Shown here: positions 22,667-33,326 of the stretch, one piece after another
How the letters are laid out: the number at the start of each line of letters is the position of its first letter
Position numbering within the stretch: position 1 is the stretch's first letter
Assembly: GCA_905160935.1 (NCBI GenBank)
Contig: CAJHZI010000058.1
Coordinates: 185,001 to 249,000 of the forward strand
DNA from: Enchytraeus crypticus
Taxonomy: Eukaryota; Annelida; Clitellata; Enchytraeida; Enchytraeidae
Direction of reading: 5' to 3'
DNA: 64,000 nucleotides
Made by a program: the position numbers and the translations under genes
Notes under the pieces: generated by a model
What the model was told of the DNA's origin: nothing
Database searches by the model: none
The model's input: only the letters and a program-made list of their open reading frames with translations

Positions 22667-22873
22667 GTTGTTGGTAACACGACATCAGGATCCTACGGAT
22701 ATTCCTTACAGAGTTCAATAGCATTCGCTTACTTGCCCATTCACTTGACAGCTCCTGGCACAGAGGTCAAGATCGAGCTCCTGGGTCAGTTGTGTCCAGC
22801 TAAAGTGCAGAAAGGAGCTCCTGTCAAAGTTGAATCTATTAGAACTAAATTAGCTAAGAAGGTTAACATTTGA
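22667..22873 (+). CDS. DMGDH: DMGDH last exon, C-terminus and stop
   Basis: The acceptor is cttag at 22666. 68 codons and TGA (22871-22873) in phase 0. VVGNTTSGSYGYSLQSSIAF is followed by AYLPIHLTAPGTEVKIELLG, the conserved DMGDH C-terminal barrel. The glycine-rich TTSG turn and the LG..CPA.V ending fit the family. With the four upstream exons this gives 259 residues with no stop, so the gene appears intact despite heavily loaded introns. Confidence 0.92.
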   Translation, partial: VVGNTTSGSYGYSLQSSIAFAYLPIHLTAPGTEVKIELLGQLCPAKVQKGAPVKVESIRTKLAKKVNI

Positions 22874-23101
22874 AAGTTGTTCTGCAGTCAGAACTCTGCA
22901 TAACATCAAGATGACACTATTGATCTAATTTTACACTATTGATATAACTTCACTTTACAGATATAATTTATTACAGAATTTGTTCTTCTATAAACATTCA
23001 TTATTCTATTCATATTAGGTCTATTAAATGATTATTATTTAGGCGTAATATGAACGATTTGAGAATTTTTTTAGACGAAGGAGTTAGTTGAAATTAATAA
23101 A
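22874..23101 (+). terminator. DMGDH 3' UTR with polyadenylation signal
   Basis: AT-rich sequence follows the stop, with a canonical AATAAA at 23096-23101. A second candidate AATAAA lies near 23569. Which one is used cannot be told from sequence. Confidence 0.6.
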
Positions 23102-23590
23102 ACTAGTAGAAATGTTGCTCTGCTAGTTTTAAAAAGTAAGAGGCGCCTCGCATCTAAGGAGAAACGCCAGCTGTAGATAAGAGTACAACATAGGCCATCG
23201 AATTTCAAACATTGCAAGTGTATATAAGGCTATATATTAAGCTGTTATGTGTTGGCTATGTAGGCGTTATATTTCCATGTAGGCTATATACATGTAAATA
23301 TAAATACAGGTACGAATAAGAGTGTATACTACGATACATATATAGTGTTCATGTATACTATTTATGGCTCGCTGCTCTTACTCCCTAGGCACTGTATATA
23401 TCCATATATCGCTCTTGTTTATGTAAGAGGTGACCAAGCAGCAGGTGAGAAGGTAATAATAAACTTTCTAATGAGCCTCTCATGTACAAACTGGAACAAA
23501 ATTCCAACTTTGTTAATTAATTTTTTGTCACACGTTCATTGATGTGATTACTCTGTAAAATTTTGTGAAAATAAAACCTATTTCTCACTA

Positions 23591-23624
<34 letters not shown>

Positions 23625-24065
23625 ACTCTCTCTCTCTCTCTCTCTCTGTTTGTTATGATATATTATAAAATAGTTTTATTTGGCCTTGTATTAATTATAA
23701 TTCTCCTTTGACAGAATATTTTATGATCTTATAGAGGCAAAATTGTAGCAATTAATTGTCTTGAATATATCAAGGCATTGGAAACCGACATTAACTTTAT
23801 TATCTAATTTGAGCCACGTATGCCACATGTTCTCCATCCTGAATTTTGCTTCAACATCCTCAAGTTCAGCATCTCATGTCCTTGTAAGTAAAACTAAACT
23901 GGGCACAGGATGCCCGTTAGATATATGCAATCCAAAGTATTTCGTTTTTAATTATTACCAATTATCTACTAAAAACCCAAATTAGGCCTAATGTCAAATA
24001 AGTATCATCATCCATATGAATTTATTAATAAGGTTGTATGGATGATTTCATTATGGCTGAATATA
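23102..24065. repeat. Intergenic DNA with (CT)n microsatellite
   Basis: A CT dinucleotide run with three interruptions lies at 23591-23647. No other gene or element boundary was recognised. A 74-codon frame at 23761-23985 has no recognisable relative. Confidence 0.6.
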
Positions 24066-24911
24066 CACTGTGTTTTTTATACCTGATACCCCTAATTATT
24101 TTTGCAATAAAGTCATAAGGAGTTAGCCGATGTTCTTGAAATTTACGTTACTTGACCATCAGCCAATTCGACCAAACATACAGAAATTTTGTTTGAATAT
24201 CTTTAATAACGTGAAAGTTATAGTTTTGCGAATAGGAGTGGGGTCGGATAAGAAATTTCCAGTACAGGATTACGGACATGTTACATGCAGAGTAAAATTA
24301 TTTCCATAAAAATAATAACGTACACGTAAAATAAAATTTATGCTAAAGCTATTATGAATAGCAATGTTTTCATTTCTAAACGACGTAAAATACGTACTGA
24401 TATCTTCTTCATTGACAAAAGTTATTGAATTTTTAATGCACGCATTAAGTCCTTAGGCCTGCTTGTGCTAGTCGAGAGCTCAGCTGCCTTGAGACGATTA
24501 GAGCGCAGTACTACTGCAATGCATGTATTTAAAAGTTCAACAACTTTGGCAATTAAGAACATATCAGCACGTATTTTACTTCTTTGCGAAAAGAAATGAT
24601 TGCTCTTTAAAATAGCATTAGCAAAAATTTAATGTTACGTTTAAAATTTAATGTTTTCGCCATTATTTTTATAGAGATAATTTTATGCTGCATGTAACAT
24701 ACCGTAATCCTGTACTCGAAATTTCTTATCTGACCCCACTCCTCTTCGCTATACTATAACTTTCGCATTATTAAAGATATTCAAACGAAATTTCAATATG
24801 TGTGATCGCATTGGCTGCTGGTCAAGTTCTGTAAATTTCAGGAAATTCTGTTAACTCATTACGACTTTATTGTAAAAATAATATGGGGTATCAGTTATAA
24901 AAAACACAGTG
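24066..24911. mobile_element. Mariner-type fold-back MITE, copy 2 (intact ends)
   Basis: It starts CACTGTGTTTTTTATACC and ends with the complementary ataaaaaacacagtg; TA stands on each side (24064-24065 and 24912-24913). Long inverted arms (about 24066-24400 and 24590-24911) enclose a central unique stretch that contains gcttgtgctagtcgagagct. The copy at 5813-6938 shares arms and centre. There is no coding capacity; mobilisation by a Tc1/mariner transposase is inferred from the TA. Confidence 0.82.
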
Positions 24912-25019
24912 TAGAAAAGCCAAAGTAAATTTTAAAACAAAATTAGTTCATAATATAAAGAACGATGCAAAACGTTTTTTTTGCTTATTCTAATGTAAAC
25001 AACAAAATAAAACACAAAT

Positions 25020-25665
25020 TGGCCTTCTAAGAGATAGGCCTACTACTGGAAACTTTATAGAAAATAATAAATGTTCTGCAGATCATTTTAATAAGTACTT
25101 TAGTACAGTTTTCGTAGAGAAAAATGTGACAAATATGCCAGTTCCATGCAAAGTTTTTCAGGACAATATTGATAAATCATTGCATGATATATAGACATTA
25201 ACGAAAATATTATGGTGCACAAATTGAAGTCACTAAATGTAAACAAGAGTTCAGGTCCAGATGAGGTACATGCAAAAATGCTGGTGGAGCTCAGCGAAGA
25301 GTTGGCTCCAAGCCTTGTAACGCTATAATCTAAAGACAGCGTCTAGTCTAAAGACAGCGTCGGTCCCTCAGGATTTCAGAGAGGCTAATATTATATTTGT
25401 GCCAAATTAGGGATTAACTGACAAGGGAAATTGTGTGAATGTTCTCTATTTAGATTTCACAAAGGCATGCGACAAGGTTCGGTACAAGAGATTAATTAAA
25501 AAGTTAGAGGCGCACGGTATAACAGGCAATATACTAAGATGCAATATACTAAGATGCGTTGGTTGACTAATAGAAGACAAAGAGTGTGAATAGAGGGGGA
25601 GTTTTCGGAATCGGCTGATGTTAAAATTGGTATGCCGCAGGGATCCGAGCTGGGCCCTATATTAT

Positions 25666-25739
<74 letters not shown>

Positions 25740-25860
25740 GATATGTGAAGAAATTTTTTCTAAATTTAAGAAAAATTGCAGGCGATTCAAAAATTGCGAA
25801 GTGTTAAAAATTCTCATGACGTTAGAATTTTAGAAGGTGATAGAGAGAGAACCATGATCA
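25020..25860 (+). mobile_element. CR1-like LINE fragment with expanded (TA)n
   Basis: RT pieces are readable on +: HFNKYFSTVFVEKN, NKSSGPDEVHAKML, VLYLDFTKACDKVR (motif A with FD changed to CD) and PQGSELGPILFII. The frame then enters a (TA)n tract at 25671-25734, and sequence resembling the ADDSK region follows near 25785. It is closest in layout to the CR1-like element at 13608-17600. Multiple stops; dead. Confidence 0.75.
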
Positions 25861-26044
25861 TTTATTTGTATCTGAATCCAAATAAATATACACAAATCGC
25901 AAAGAACGAGACAGGATACAAATAAAACGGCCGTCAGGAAGAGCACAATTGAGCTCTATCTAGCGGACTACCGGAACCACGGAAATATAGTAACATATAG
26001 CAAGCAACATAAGATCGTAGAAAAAGTGGAGATAGTAAACATAA

Positions 26045-27143
26045 CATTGGCGTAACCATCGGGGGGACAGGGGGGACACGTCCCCCCAGAATTTAGACTG
26101 GGGGGACACGAATGCAAATGTCCGCCCAGAATTTAGCCTCAAATATATACACTTTATGTAAGAAATTTGCGTATTTTCAATGTCGCTCAATAACTGCATG
26201 TGTAAGTATTGCTAGCATTTATAGAGCAGTGTTGTAGATCGAGTGGTAAACTGAAACGCTTCCATGATATTAATTAATGATATAGCTGTAGTTGTAATGT
26301 GTATGCTCGGTTGAGCGACCGATTTTAAAGTGAGTGTGACGAAATATGGGAGAGAGCCAAGTGCCAACTAGCCGAGCTAAGCGTGATGAAACTACTACAT
26401 GTACATTGGCCTATCTAGAGTTTGCGGCTGCATAGGCCTATTGTATCTTGAGAGGTCAACTTATCAACCACATTTTTCAGAAGCTCTGAAAATGTGGATA
26501 AAGGTTTAGCTTATAGAGTTTGTTACTATATATTATTCATAGACAGTAAACCAAGTTCTGCATAATTGCATCATGGATAAATTTCTGTTAAAGACCAAGA
26601 AGCCGCGTCTGATAAGAAATAATATAGGTCTATTACTAATTTCGATTTTGAATTCTGAAAGTTATAAATGAAATTTCATAGTACCGTTCAGAGTTTGTTA
26701 GAAAATGTGGAGGAATTTGCGCACGGCGCTGCTTCTACCGTGCAGGGCAAGGCCACTGCTAGTGGATCTATTTTTGCAAGTTAAAAGCTGGTAAAGCTAA
26801 TGTTAACGTCAATTTCCTCACTGTAAAGCGATGTCAGTGACGGGCGAGCCCAGGATTTGAACCCCGCACATACTGATCCGTGATCGAGTACCTTACCGAC
26901 ATCACCACTGGCTCCAGCCAGTAGTAGTACTGTGTATGCTAATGAAACTAAGTTTCCCCCCTCCCCCCCTTAACCACTGCTCTTTCATATTTTATGATAT
27001 TTACACATAGAAATTGCCATAAAAACAATTAAAATATAGTTTAAAGTTTTTATCGGCGGGCCTAAGGGGGGCTCGCTCCCGCCCCTCCTCGGATACGTCA
27101 ATGATTGTGTCCCCCCAGATTTCCGGTCGTGGTTACGCCTATG
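26045..27143. mobile_element. hAT-like element (CATTGGCGTAACCA ends), copy 2
   Basis: Ends are CATTGGCGTAACCA and, on the other strand, CATAGGCGTAACCACGA. Flanks aaacataa (26037-26044) and aaacacaa (27144-27151) match at 7 of 8. The interior is homologous, in inverted orientation, to 3071-4484 without the MITE found there. It carries a family-2 SINE at 26777-26933. No transposase. Superfamily is inferred from the 8-bp duplication only, as the ends do not show the usual CAGTG. Confidence 0.72.
26777..26933 (-). mobile_element. tRNA-derived SINE, family 2, copy 2
   Basis: Homologous to 7270-7414 over the tRNA-like head (tggctccagccag complement), B-box and tail (aaagctaatgttaacgtcaa on +). It is inserted within the hAT-like element 26045-27143, so it is younger than that element. 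Confidence 0.65.
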
Positions 27144-27403
27144 AAACACAAATAATGAAAATAGCATTAAACTGCTAAGAGCAAAACATTACGGACTAAC
27201 TATAGCAGAGACTAAAGATTTGTAGAGCTAAAAATACATTAAAATTAAAACCGGATTCAAACAATAGTACAGGCAGGACTAATATTAGTAGATAACACCT
27301 GAACGATCAGAGATTCTACTGACTCATATTAAAGGCATTGTAGGCTACAACTCTAAACATAGACATAGAAAAAATAATCATTTCCAAGTATCAATTAAAT
27401 GCT

Positions 27404-28977
27404 GCTTGTACATTTTGTTAAAAACTGATTCAGTGGAACAGGTTCTCATTTCACTGGGGATATCGTTCCAAATTGTACAGCAGGAGTTTACAAAGGAGTT
27501 GAAAAAGCACGATTAGATGGTTTATAAAGGTAATTAGTTGATTTAATGCGAGTAGAATAACTATCACCAGCCTGATTTAAGCAGAATAGATTGGCCGTAG
27601 AAGAGGGGACAGAATTAAAAGAATTTAGGCATCTGAAGATAATTTTAGATGTTCGTAAATTACTTAAGAGATTAACAGGGAGCGCGTTGTATACAATTAA
27701 GATAAAGTTGTTTAACATTATAATATCTATAAACGTTCTGCAAGGTTCTAAGTATTCGGTCGCAAGCTAAGATCAGGGGTTCAATTATGTAATTAGGCCT
27801 ACATGTAAAACTATAAGCGTCAATCCCGTAATGGATATAAGGATAAACGATGGCGTAATAAATATTTTTCCGGTGTAAGGTTGGTAATAGATCTCTTCTA
27901 TGATAGAACATACCTCTAGGTAGTCATAGGCTGGATAGGGCATACCTCTAACACTATTAATTTTAGATATAGCATAGTGAATATTATTGTTTACAATTAA
28001 GCCTTTCATCAATATAAATTCCTAGAAATTTAATATTATTGACTCCATTAATATCCATTCCATTAATAACAATACGCAAATTAGAAAGCTTAATTAAATC
28101 AATGTCATCACTATTAGGGTAAAATAAAATAAATGAAATATAAGCAGACTTATCATAATTGATACGTGATAAAATTGCTACTGAACCAATGGCTTAGTTC
28201 CTTTAGCTTTAGTTTAAGCAGATACCAAATTGTTTCCAGAAATAAAAGCACTAGAATCATCTGCAAAAAAAGAGACAGCAAGGCGGAGCGTTCAATATCA
28301 TTAATATACTGTATATTAGAAACAGAAGGGTACCAAGGATAGAACCTTGAGTACCCCTGAAAGAGGTAAGACTTGAACCATTCTTAAATGGTTCAAGTCT
28401 TACCTCTCGGATAGATATCAATATACTGTTATCAATGATTTATCATATAGTATCCAGCCTATTACAACAGTGGTACCTCACAGTTGGTCTCCTTAGTCCT
28501 AAGGGCTGTACCACGAATTCCATACGTATTTAATTTGTCTACTAATATATTACGATTAACAGTATCGAACGCGTAATTAGGCCTACTTAGATAAAAAGTA
28601 ACCCGATTATATAATTATTAGAACCATTTTCCAAAAGTATCATACTAATAGAGTTAATGATTAATAAATTAATCAGGCTAGTTAATGATTGCATCAGACG
28701 TTAGTGGCCTTTACGAAAGCCATATTGATGTGGTGAAAATAGATCATATTTACACATAAAGCTATAAATACGATCAGGCCTACACATAATTTTTCCAAAA
28801 AATTATTAACGTTGCTTAATAAATAATTAAAGATATAGGTCTCTAATTATTAACTTCGGAGGTGTCGCCTTTTTATGGATTGGAATAACTTTGGCTATTT
28901 TAAAAGAAGGAAAATCACCAAATTGAAGGGATTGATAAATAATGCGGGTTAAGGGATTAATGATAAAGTTAATAGAT
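27404..28977 (-). pseudogene. LINE family A ORF2 fragment (RT)
   Basis: On the - strand a piece INPLTRIIYQSLQFGDFP with KIAKVIPIHKK (about 28960-28860) matches the RT fingers of the family A copy. Further down come degraded palm sequence, then PYIHYGIDAYS, ACDRILRTLQNVYRYYNVKQ (27911-27672) and the C-terminal MLNNFILIVYNALPVN segment (27718-27488). Stops and shifts are numerous, so this copy is older than 9831-12960. A short inverted repeat (cttgaaccattcttaaatgg) lies at about 28371-28402. Confidence 0.75.
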
Positions 28978-30212
28978 AGGGGTGGAATGGGGTAAGATGG
29001 ACAGCGGGGTATGTTGGGCATGGGATGTAAAATTAGAAATATCAAATTTTGTCGATGTCCATTTTGCCCCATGCAACGTGTAAAATGGACACATAACATT
29101 ACTGTAAACGAATTAATTTGAGGCAGTGTAACAGACTATCGGAAGGGGCGTGGCTTCGGAAAGATTGTAAACACATTGAAATCACTTGTTGACAGAAAAT
29201 CAACTTAAGAAGTTACGTACAACGCCTAAGGATTTTTTGAAAATACTTAAAGTGGAATTAAATTTATTTCTAATATAGTGTACATAGGTAATCTTTGTTG
29301 TTTAAAATTAGTTAGCTAGGCGTACATGACCATCTCGCTTCACGACAGCTATATTATGGGTCATGGTAGGAATATTGTCCATCTTAACCCCGTCATGATG
29401 GAAAGTGTCCGTTTTCAATAATAATTATAATATCATATAATTACTGTTTATCGATTGTGGGCAATAGTTGCACTTTTAAAAATGCTAATAGCATGACAGC
29501 CAATAACTGTAATGGTAAAATATGCACTATTTCACTGGTGTCCATCTTCCCCCACTCTCTCTAACAGAAATATGTGACTTTTTCAGATGCCACGTTATTA
29601 CTAACGTACTACCACTCGCGGAGATTGGTCAGCAGACAGCATGGAACAGGCTTTGCTTGCTCTTGATGAGGGACAGCCTCTTCTGACCTGCGCAAAGAAT
29701 TTCGGTGTGCCACGTAATACGCTGCGACGACATTGGCTTAAGAAATTACAGAAGGTTCCAGGTTCTCGCCACCTCGGTCGTGACTCAATTCTTGGTCCTG
29801 CTATTGAAACTGAACTTGTTCAGTATATATCTTGAAGCTAGAGGAGAGAGGTTTCGGCTTGACTCCAACAGATGTTCGGGAACTGACTTATGAATATGCT
29901 GAAAGGAACAGCATCCCCCACAAGTTTGATCGAGAATTGAAAATAGCGGGCATGGACTGGTGGGCTGGATTTCGCCTTAGGCATCGTCAGCTGCTATCTA
30001 TCAGAAAGCCAGAAGGTCTCTCACTGGCACGAGCCTCTGCCATGAATCGACCAGCTATAGAGAAGTATTTCGGAATCCTGGAGAAGGAGGTGAGACGTTT
30101 GGGTCTTACTGAGAAGCCTGGCTGCATATACAACTGCGATGAGAGCGGGTTGAGTCTGGTACCGGAGACGAGCAAGATAGTTGGACGCAAAGGGAAGAAG
30201 AATATATACCAG

Positions 30213-30312
30213 GTAGGCTAATCACTGTTAGGCTATGATCAAAGCCTAGGCCCTAATAGATCTACTAATTAAAACGTAAGCATAAGAAGCATAAATGGTT
30301 TGGCATAAGAAG

Positions 30313-30356
<44 letters not shown>

Positions 30357-30551
30357 AGTGCACAGCGTAGGCCTAGTGGCAGGTCCATGATATATGACGC
30401 CTCCACTCTTCTCTGTCTTCCGCTTTCTCCTCATGTCTACGTATACATATGTCCACACATAAGAAGCCTAGGCTAGCCTATGCTATATATTTTGCTTTCA
30501 ATTAAATTCATATTGAAATTTGGTTAAATGAAGTTTTGTTGTCTTTAACAG
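30213..30551 (+). other. Pogo intron carrying (CT)n and a LINE fragment
   Basis: GT..AG borders fit the transposase frame. Inside are (CT)n at about 30316-30354 and, at about 30378-30455 on -, a fragment of the LINE family C 3' end (gtggaggcgtcatatatcatg), also seen at 22000 and 55570. Confidence 0.6.
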
Positions 30552-30844
30552 GTTACCAGTGCAGAGCGCGGAATCCTCACAACTGGCCTGCCTTGTTTCA
30601 ACGCAACAGGATACTACAAGCCGCCCATGGTCATCTTCGAAGGCAAGCGACTCTCACCAGGCTTAAAATCAGATATGCCACATGATACTCTTGTAACCGT
30701 ATCTGATACCGGCTATATGAATAAAGGACATTTTCCAGGATTGGCTTAAGCATTTCAAGGAGCACCTACAATACCCAGAATTACCAGCTCTTCTGATTCT
30801 TGATGGACATGGCTCACATGTCAAGGCTATTGATGGCCTCCTAA

Positions 30845-31288
30845 ATGCTGAACAAAATGGCATATCAATCATATGCTTGCCCCCGCACACCACTCACTGG
30901 ACTCAACCACTGGATCGCAGTTATTTCAAGCCTCTCAAGTCTCACTATGGCCACGAATGTCGTAAATTGATGCGCGAGCATCCGGGTAGAGCCATAACAA
31001 GATGCGATTTTGGGAAGCTGTTCACAGCTGTGGTCATATCTGTTCACAGATATGACCACATCAACCATGCTGAACAAAATGGCATATCAATCATATTCTT
31101 GTCCCCGCACACCACTCACTGAACTCAACCACTGGATCGCAGTTATTTCAAGCCTCTCAAGTCTCACTATGGCCACGAATGTCGTAAATTGATGCGCGAG
31201 CATCCGGGTAGAGCCATAACAAGATACAATTTTGGGAAGCTGTTCACAGCTGTGGTCATATCTGTTCACAGATATGACCACATCAACC
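30845..31288 (+). repeat. 222-bp tandem duplication in the transposase
   Basis: Two nearly identical 222-bp units (74 codons, so frame-preserving) cover the block from LNAEQNGISII to TAVVISVHRYDH. Each ends in a perfect stem: tgtggtcatatctg, loop ttca, then its complement. Few differences (gcttgc/tcttgt, ggactc/gaactc) indicate a recent event. Confidence 0.85.
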
Positions 31289-31485
31289 ATGGCTATAGCT
31301 GTGCAAAGCTTCCGAGCTACAGGCATCTACCCTCTCAATAAAGACATATTTGGTGATGAGGTGTTCTCTCCAGCAAGTACTACTGGTCGTCCATTGCCTC
31401 TTGCTGGTGACCAGAGAGAGATTAATGAGGAAGTGTTGCTGTATCGGGTCCAACGGGAGACGGAAATCAAGATCAGTGTCAGACT

Positions 31486-32232
31486 GTGGCTGTCAATGAT
31501 GTAGGACAAGAGCAGACTAGTGGTGGTGGTGTTGGAGATGGTGACAAGGATGATATGGGTGGTGAGACTAGTGGTGTAGCTTCATCGGGTCCAACGGGAG
31601 GCGCGAATCAAGATCAGTGTCAGACTGTAGCTGTCAATGATGCAGGACAAGAGCAGACTAGTGGATGTAATGGGGAACAGAGTGGAATTGATGGAGAGCG
31701 CAAAGTTTCCAACAGGTTTGAGTTGATGAAGCCTGTGCCAAAGAAAATGTTCTGCGAAAAGAAAGTTAATGCAAAAAGTCGTGCAGCAACATCTCGTCTG
31801 CTGACTGGGGAGAAGCACATAGCAAGTCTTCAAGAGTAGCTTCGATTGTCTGCCGAAAAATCCAAAGAAAAAAGCAACCAGCCTATCAAGAGTAGATCTC
31901 TGTCAGTGGTAAAGAAGAATGCGCTGGAAACCGGGAGAAAGAGAAAGCTGACATGCAGAGAAGACAAACCAAGAGATAGAAAACCTAAACCCGCGATGGC
32001 AGTACCGAAAATAAAGAAAACAGTAAAAGGAAAAGAAAAAATGAACAGGAGTGCTCTGGTGACACCTGAAGACACTGTTTGCTGTGCAGGGTGTGGAGTG
32101 CCAGAAGATGAATCGGAAGAACCCTGGCTTGGTTGCTGTATATGCAAAACATGGTATGAAATATTTTGCTCTGGCATGCTGGGGAAGCCCAAAGAAATCC
32201 AGGATGCCTTTGTCTGTATGGACTGTCAGTAG
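31486..32232 (+). pseudogene. C-terminal extension with PHD/RING-like cysteine cluster
   Basis: Downstream of the DDE domain, 31486-31839 is Gly/Thr/Gln-rich with a repeated GQEQTSG unit (a roughly 139-bp direct repeat around 31450-31520 and 31585-31660) and then a basic region. A TAG at 31837 separates it from 31846-32232 in the same frame as a likely continuation. The latter is Lys-rich and ends CCAGCGVPEDESEEPWLGC, CICKTWYEIFC, then CMDC, a PHD-like zinc-finger pattern with Tyr where the His is usual. Cysteine-rich C-termini are seen in some pogo-like proteins. Confidence 0.65.
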
Positions 32233-32599
32233 TGTATAGGCCTATTGTGAAACATCAAGTTTTTAATGCTCAATGTCTGACTTTACTTCAGCCTATAACT
32301 GTAGACTATGCAGGCCTATAATGCTAATGGGCTAACAATGTTCATAGTATATGTCCGTCTTACCCTGTTATGATGTCCATCTTGCCCCTTTGGTCTGTCT
32401 AAGATGGACACTGTTAGTAGTTGGTTATAAACACTAATATGCATGACATTATAGTGGCTGCTACGGATATTATTATTTGTTTTCATACACTAGTATTAAA
32501 TATATACGTGTAACATAAAATTGTTCAATTTGATTGAAAATTACTCGTAAATTCATTAAAATAAGCTTAGAATGTCCATCTTACCCCACTCTACCCCTA

Positions 32600-33322
32600 A
32601 TGGAACATTTTTTTTTTTTTCTCTATCACTACCAGTACAATCATGTAGAAATAGTCGGTTTCAGAGGCATAACAATATTTAGGCCTAATATTTCATTTTT
32701 AGTTGCAGGATTAAAAAAGATTGACTTTGTTAAATAAGGTGGAAGAAATGATTTATAGGCCTACGGTCCTACCCGTTAACCGGTGAGATAATCTTAGAAG
32801 GAACTGAGTAGCAATTTCAGTAGTGTTATAAACTGGACCTTGTTGAGAGTCTACATGACTTTGTATATGATTGATAGTTGTCATCTTTCTTATAGCTGGT
32901 TAATATGCTATTAATAGACTTCCAACATTATTGGTAGAGTTAAATTTACTATCCATAGCACTTTTAATATATGACTGTCGATGCATTTTATGTTGATTGT
33001 CAAGATTGTTTATAGAATTTATTCGCATTTCTGTCTGAAACACTATTTGTCTTTTTGAATAAATAAAAACTTATTTTTAGTGGAAATATCTTTTTTAAGT
33101 TCATTGAATTTTGGCGTTTATCCCTAAAATTTTTACATGAACAGCGAATTTCAGGGAAGTGTTTGTTAGTACACTCTCGCGACATATTACTGATATTAGT
33201 AATTAGCCTAATGTTTTCATCCAGCGAGTTACTAGGCCCTATTATTATACGCTTTAGAAAAATTAATGTTTTTTATATTGGAAAATTAAGGATATTTGAG
33301 GAGCTATAGATCCTAGTCATAG
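32600..33322 (-). pseudogene. LINE family A linker between endonuclease and RT
   Basis: Located between two insertions, this holds no long frame but is in the right place and strand for the basic linker. A piece with RECTNKHFPEIRCSCKNF (33185-33120) is readable. Poly-T at about 32609-32620. Confidence 0.45.
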
Positions 33323-33326
33323 GTAC

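Larger units (their letters stand above)
29641..31503 (+). pseudogene. Pogo-like transposase, two exons, broken
   Basis: Exon 1 (29641-30212) encodes a CENP-B/Psq-type helix-turn-helix (ALLALDEGQPLLTCAKNFGV), a second DNA-binding half (YAERNSIPHKF) and the start of the DDE domain with IYNCDESGLSLVP. A single-base shift near 29828 separates 29641-29835 from 29832-30212. A phase-0 intron (donor 30213, acceptor at 30551) joins to VTSAERGILTTGLPCF. A shift near 30740 follows. The second catalytic Asp sits in LLILDGHGSHV and the third region in LPPHTTHWTQPLDRSYFK. A 222-bp tandem duplication (30845-31066 and 31067-31288) repeats this last block. QSFRATGIYPLNKDIF closes the domain. TAG at 31502. 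Confidence 0.82.
28979..32597 (+). mobile_element. Pogo/Tigger-type DNA transposon, 3.6 kb
   Basis: TIRs are GGGGTGGAATGGGGTAAGAT on the left and, on the other strand, GGGGTAGAGTGGGGTAAGAT on the right, with TA on each side (28977-28978 and 32598-32599). Variants of the motif tgtccatcttacccc recur inside both ends (about 29050, 29540, 32360, 32390), possible subterminal transposase sites. The coding region on + has two exons for a CENP-B/pogo-like transposase with an extra cysteine-rich C-terminus. It is inserted in the RT of a family A LINE. Broken by frameshifts and a duplication. Confidence 0.88.
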
